Positions 5,498 to 7,992 of a stretch of 7,992 nucleotides of DNA are shown piece after piece. Positions within the stretch are counted from its first letter, which is position 1, and each line of letters starts with the position of its first letter. A model generated the notes under the pieces. The model did not search any database, had not been told where the DNA came from, and was given only the letters and a program-made list of their open reading frames with translations. The stretch comes from Candidatus Geothermarchaeota archaeon (GTDB lineage Archaea > Thermoproteota > Nitrososphaeria > Geothermarchaeales > JAUWBL01). The stretch lies in NCBI GenBank assembly GCA_030601715.1, contig JAUWBL010000041.1, positions 1-7,992 of the forward strand. Direction: 5' to 3'. A program made the translations under genes and the position numbers.

Positions 5498-5505
5498 TTA
5501 ATATT
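5498..5505 (+). promoter_or_regulatory. TATA box of the OB-fold gene
   Basis: TTAATATT, embedded in GC-richer DNA, lies with its centre about 32 bases upstream of the ATG at 5534. This fits a transcript with a leader of only a few bases. The TTG at 5504 overlaps the box and is therefore not a likely start. Confidence 0.5.
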
Positions 5506-5533
5506 GGCAGATCATCGATTGTTGCTGGTCGGC

Positions 5534-5899
5534 ATGGATATCTCAGAATTGAGACCTGAGATGGGCGTAGACACGCTTTTCAAGGTGGTCAGTAAGGGTG
5601 AAACCAGGGAAACGAGGAAGGGTAGAAGGCTGGCTGAGGCCCTAGTTGGGGACGCCACCGGAACGGTCATACTGAACCTTTGGGAGGAGAACATCAACAA
5701 GGTAAAAGTTGGCAAGACCTACAGGTTGAGAAGCGGGTACGTCGGCCTCTTTCAAGGTTACATGAGGCTCACGGTTGGAAGAGAAGGTACTTTGGAGAAG
5801 GCTGAGGAAGCCATAGGAGACGTCAACATGGAGAAGAACCTATCGGACAAGGTCCACTCCTTCCGGCAGAGACGTCGAGGAAGGTTCGGAAGGTGGTAG
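5534..5899 (+). CDS. Single-OB-fold ssDNA-binding protein (archaeal SSB/RPA-like)
   Basis: From the ATG at 5534 the protein has 121 residues. Residues 1-90 are an OB fold of the archaeal SSB/RPA type: MDISELRPEM opening strand, KGETRETRKGRRLAEALVGD, TGTVILNLWEENI and the YVGLFQGYMRLTVGREG strand pair. Aromatics and basics typical of DNA contact are present (Trp50, Tyr63, Phe73, Tyr76). Such proteins coat single-stranded DNA, or act as small OB proteins on RNA. The tail (residues 91-121) is unusual: it ends RQRRRGRFGRW, strongly basic with a terminal Trp, whereas crenarchaeal SSB tails are acidic. The start is placed by homology-like alignment of MDISELRP and by the TATA box at 5498-5505. No clear Shine-Dalgarno is seen, in line with a near-leaderless mRNA. 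egsA follows after 70 bases. Confidence 0.85.
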   Translation: MDISELRPEMGVDTLFKVVSKGETRETRKGRRLAEALVGDATGTVILNLWEENINKVKVGKTYRLRSGYVGLFQGYMRLTVGREGTLEKAEEAIGDVNMEKNLSDKVHSFRQRRRGRFGRW

Positions 5900-5969
5900 C
5901 GAACTCCGGAGACCCTAGAACATAGGAAAACCTGGTGGGGAACGCTCCCTGAGGTCAGAAGTTCACGAG

Positions 5970-7001
5970 ATGGAGTTCCCCCGAAAGGTCGTGGTCGGGG
6001 AGGGCATCATCGGGAAGATCGGACAAGTGGAGAGCAGAGTATCCCGCGCAAGAAAGATCCTGGTCCTCTCGGGACCCACCATCTATCCCCAGATAAGAAA
6101 GGAGTTGGAATCAAGCTGGGACTCGGCTCAAAGGGTATCGGTAGAGTTCGTTGGACCAGCAACTATGGAGGAGGTTCTCAGGATTGAGGAGCTCCGCAAG
6201 AAGGATGGCTGCGAAGTGATCCTTGGCGTCGGAGGAGGCAGAGTAACCGATGTCGCTAAGATGGTCTCCTTTCGCTCGAACTTGGATTTCGTAAGCGTGC
6301 CGACCACCGCCTCCAACGACGGCATGTCGAGCCAATTCGCCTCGATAAAGGGCAAGGGAAGACCCTACTCCTATGTCACCAGACCCCCCACCTCGGTTGT
6401 CGTCGATATCAACGTCATCGTGAGGGCTCCCCAGCGCCTCACGTCAAGCGGGTTCGGGGATGCCATCTCCAAGATCACTGCGGTCGAAGACTGGAAGCTG
6501 GGAAGAGAAGAGACGGGTGAGTACTTCGGCGAGTACGCCGCGCAACTGGCCCTGATGGGGGCGGAGCTCGCCCTAAGGAACGCGGAGGGCATCGGGCGGA
6601 TGCAGAAGAACAGCGTCCGAACCCTAGTAGAGGCTCTGATAAGCGATGGCGTCGCCGCGGGCATAGCCGGGAGCAGCAGACCGTGCAGCGGCTCGGAACA
6701 CCTCTTCAGCCACGCGCTGGATCTCCATTCCAAGAGCCAAGCCCTCCACGGAGAGCAGTGCGGGGTGGGAACCATCATGATGGCCCACCTTCACGGTCTC
6801 GATCATGAGAGGATTGGAGCTGGGTTGAATGCGGCTGGCGCGCCAACCAACGCTTCGGAGTTGGGCATTAACAAGGAAGATCTTGTTGAGGCCCTTGTGC
6901 TGGCTTCGGAGTTGAGGCCTGAGAGATACACCATACTGAATCGGGTTCATCTGACCCGTGCAGAAGCTCTGGACTTGGCGAAGACGACGGGGGTTGTCTA
7001 A
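5970..7001 (+). CDS. egsA: sn-glycerol-1-phosphate dehydrogenase
   Basis: Reduces dihydroxyacetone phosphate to sn-glycerol-1-phosphate with NAD(P)H, providing the backbone of archaeal ether lipids. The 343-residue length is normal. Motifs: GVGGGRVTDVAKM at 86-98 (dinucleotide binding), SVPTTASNDGMSS at 109-121 (nucleotide and substrate site), FGDAISK at 162-168 with Asp164, GSEHLFSHALD at 241-251 with His244 and LHGEQCGVG at 259-267 with His260. Asp164, His244 and His260 match the zinc ligands of the iron/zinc alcohol dehydrogenase-like fold. NAAGAPTNASELGI at 287-300 and LRPERYTIL at 315-323 are typical of the C-terminal part. The ATG start at 5970 has a distant GAGGT at 5951-5955. It may share a transcript with the OB-fold gene. 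Bacterial AraM homologues exist, but the surrounding genes are archaeal. Confidence 0.95.
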   Translation: MEFPRKVVVGEGIIGKIGQVESRVSRARKILVLSGPTIYPQIRKELESSWDSAQRVSVEFVGPATMEEVLRIEELRKKDGCEVILGVGGGRVTDVAKMVSFRSNLDFVSVPTTASNDGMSSQFASIKGKGRPYSYVTRPPTSVVVDINVIVRAPQRLTSSGFGDAISKITAVEDWKLGREETGEYFGEYAAQLALMGAELALRNAEGIGRMQKNSVRTLVEALISDGVAAGIAGSSRPCSGSEHLFSHALDLHSKSQALHGEQCGVGTIMMAHLHGLDHERIGAGLNAAGAPTNASELGINKEDLVEALVLASELRPERYTILNRVHLTRAEALDLAKTTGVV

Positions 7002-7019
7002 GGGGGGACTCAAGGACCG

Positions 7020-7036
7020 AGCCAGCTTTTCTGGTT
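7020..7036 (+). terminator. Weak hairpin after egsA
   Basis: AGCCAG-CTTTT-CTGGTT forms a 6-bp stem with one G-U pair and a T-rich loop, between the convergent egsA and FKBP stops. No long T-run follows, so this is a modest candidate for transcript end formation. Confidence 0.25.
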
Positions 7037-7062
7037 CTTGGCTGGATCATCTACTAGTGGCT

Positions 7063-7842
7063 CTATTCCTTCTCCTCGACGCTCTCAGCGGCTTCTTCTT
7101 TGGAAGCCGCATCCTCGGCTACTGCCTCAGCGGCTTCCTCCTCCTCGGGCCTCGTGAAGATCTCCTCGAAGGCGACTGTGCTGATGGTTGGAACGAACTC
7201 GAAGATGTCGTTGGCTATGCCTCTTTTTATGAGCTGAACGTTCTGTGTCAGCCTCTCATCTTCGTCGAGGTCTATCAGTATCTCCTTTCCCTTTTTCCTG
7301 AGTTTGTAGAATCCCTTTCTCTCGGCCAGCGTCTTGAACCTTCGTTTCACCAGGGCTTCGATCTTCTGCTTTTTTGTCTTGCAGATCTGTCTGACGTCTA
7401 CGTCGTAGATCAGGGTCTTCCCGGCTAGGGGCGGGTTGAAGTCCAGAAGGGCTCGTCCGCCCCCCGCTGTCCGCACCACGGCGGGGAGGCCGCTGACCGA
7501 GACGATGGATCCGGGCTGGAGGTCCTCCTTGATGTCGGCTTGTAGGAGCTTCCTGCGGGTGTACAGCTCGATCTTCCTGGGATCCCTTTCTCCGAAGCCT
7601 TTGGATGGAGGCACTTCTACCTTAAACTTTTCCTTGGGGTTTCTGCCGACCAGAGCTTCTTCTAGTCCCTCCACTACCCACGATTTCCCTATGGCTACGA
7701 GGGTCGGCTCGTGGGCTTCCTCCGGTCTGAATATGTCGGCTTCCTTGGCTGTTTCCGCGTCGGTGGTGTCGAAGATCTCGCCGCTTTCCTTGACCTTGCC
7801 GGTGTAGTCGATGTAGACCAGATCTGTTTCCGTCACCTTCAA
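7063..7842 (-). CDS. FKBP-type peptidyl-prolyl cis-trans isomerase, long archaeal form
   Basis: A cytosolic (no signal peptide) prolyl isomerase and probable chaperone of 259 residues. Residues 1-85 and about 135-152 form the FKBP domain: DLVYIDYTGKVKESGEIFDTT, IGKSWVVEGLEEALVGRN, EKFKVEVPPSKGFGERDP and GKTLIYDVDVRQI. Residues about 86-135 are the insert-in-flap domain of SlyD-like members. Residues 153-230 are the extra C-terminal domain of long archaeal FKBPs (KKQKIEALVKRRF, RLTQNVQLIKRGIANDIFEF), and residues 232-259 are a Glu/Ala-rich acidic tail. Such proteins catalyse Xaa-Pro isomerisation and bind unfolded chains. The TTG start at 7842 is supported by GGTGG at 7855-7851, eight bases upstream. 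It runs convergent to egsA with a 61-base gap. Confidence 0.92.
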   Translation of the reverse strand: MKVTETDLVYIDYTGKVKESGEIFDTTDAETAKEADIFRPEEAHEPTLVAIGKSWVVEGLEEALVGRNPKEKFKVEVPPSKGFGERDPRKIELYTRRKLLQADIKEDLQPGSIVSVSGLPAVVRTAGGGRALLDFNPPLAGKTLIYDVDVRQICKTKKQKIEALVKRRFKTLAERKGFYKLRKKGKEILIDLDEDERLTQNVQLIKRGIANDIFEFVPTISTVAFEEIFTRPEEEEAAEAVAEDAASKEEAAESVEEKE

Positions 7843-7885
7843 ACCTTAGGCCACCTAGCCAACGATACTCATGATCAAACTGTAC

Positions 7886-7898
7886 ATGCCATTTATCC
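7886..7898 (-). promoter_or_regulatory. Candidate TATA box of the FKBP gene
   Basis: The minus strand reads AAGGATAAATGGC here, an AT-rich element about 50 bases upstream of the TTG at 7842. It would give a leader of roughly 25 bases including the GGTGG Shine-Dalgarno. Confidence 0.35.
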
Positions 7899-7935
7899 TT
7901 GTTCAGATGGCGCCTGTCTGTGCGTGTGTGTGGAC

Positions 7936-7980
7936 AAAAAAAAGTGACTGTACGGCGGGCTGAATAGCTCTCTTCGAGCT
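7936..7980 (-). terminator. Hairpin plus T8 tract, probably ending a gene beyond the window
   Basis: Read on the minus strand, AGCTC-GAAGA-GAGCT (7980-7966) is a 5-bp hairpin, extendable by a wobble pair and an A-T. A run of eight T (7943-7936) follows 22 bases later. This matches archaeal T-tract termination and would close a leftward gene located to the right of the window. On the plus strand the same tract is A8, preceded by a GTGTGTGTG run at 7924-7932. Confidence 0.4.
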
Positions 7981-7992
7981 GTTTGCCTTGGA

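Noticed and set aside
7955..7992. tRNA-like start (GGGCTGA followed by an AGCTC/GAGCT arm) at the right edge
   Set aside because: The D-loop candidate (TCTTC) lacks the GG pair and is too short, and the rest lies outside the window.
7630..7992. Minus-strand open frame running in from the right edge with a CPHTRT segment
   Set aside because: It crosses the T8 and CA-repeat tract and then overlaps the FKBP gene in another frame; the composition is that of a shadow.
1..7992. CRISPR arrays, insertion sequences, prophage or integration sites
   Set aside because: No regularly spaced direct repeats, transposase/integrase motifs or tRNA-end duplications were seen by eye.

Overview
The window reads as a stretch of archaeal chromosome. 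The strongest indicator is a complete sn-glycerol-1-phosphate dehydrogenase, the enzyme that sets the stereochemistry of archaeal membrane lipids. A RadA-type recombinase with a helix-hairpin-helix N-terminus, the short (334-residue) archaeal form of adenylosuccinate synthetase, an archaeal RPA-like OB-fold protein and a long archaeal FKBP isomerase agree with this. TATA-like boxes sit about 25-35 bases upstream of several start codons, and GTG and TTG starts are used. I suspect a TACK-type lineage such as Bathyarchaeia, but that placement is inference only. I see no transposase, integrase, CRISPR array or rRNA/tRNA gene, so this looks like a core region rather than a mobile one.

Layout. Positions 1-124 (-) hold the first 41 codons of a membrane protein. 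It is divergent from a recombination pair at 259-1553 (+): a divergent RadA-like ATPase and a small basic protein whose start codon overlaps the RadA stop. This pair runs tail to tail into a three-helix membrane protein (1533-1817, -), with a 21-base overlap of coding sequences. Positions 1818-2276 form the one large non-coding stretch. It has a strong hairpin followed on the minus strand by T-runs, other small palindromes, and a TATA box readable on both strands. Next come a two-CBS-domain/zinc-ribbon protein (2277-2849, +) and an unrecognised helical protein (2868-3266, +), converging on purA (3281-4285, -).

A HypE/PurM-superfamily protein (4447-5457, +) is divergent from purA. A single OB-fold ssDNA-binding protein (5534-5899, +) and egsA (5970-7001, +) follow it on the same strand. 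The window closes with a convergent FKBP-type prolyl isomerase (7063-7842, -). Beyond it is a 150-base spacer carrying a hairpin plus a T8 tract on the minus strand, which I read as the terminator of a gene outside the window.

Functions cover DNA repair (RadA-like, OB-fold protein), purine synthesis (PurA), lipid backbone synthesis (EgsA), protein folding (FKBP) and nucleotide sensing (CBS). No single pathway ties them together. The best places for something undescribed are the non-coding block at 1818-2276, the small partner coupled to the RadA-like gene, and the HypE-like protein without the HypE cysteine tail. I found no clear evidence of a wholly new multi-gene system.
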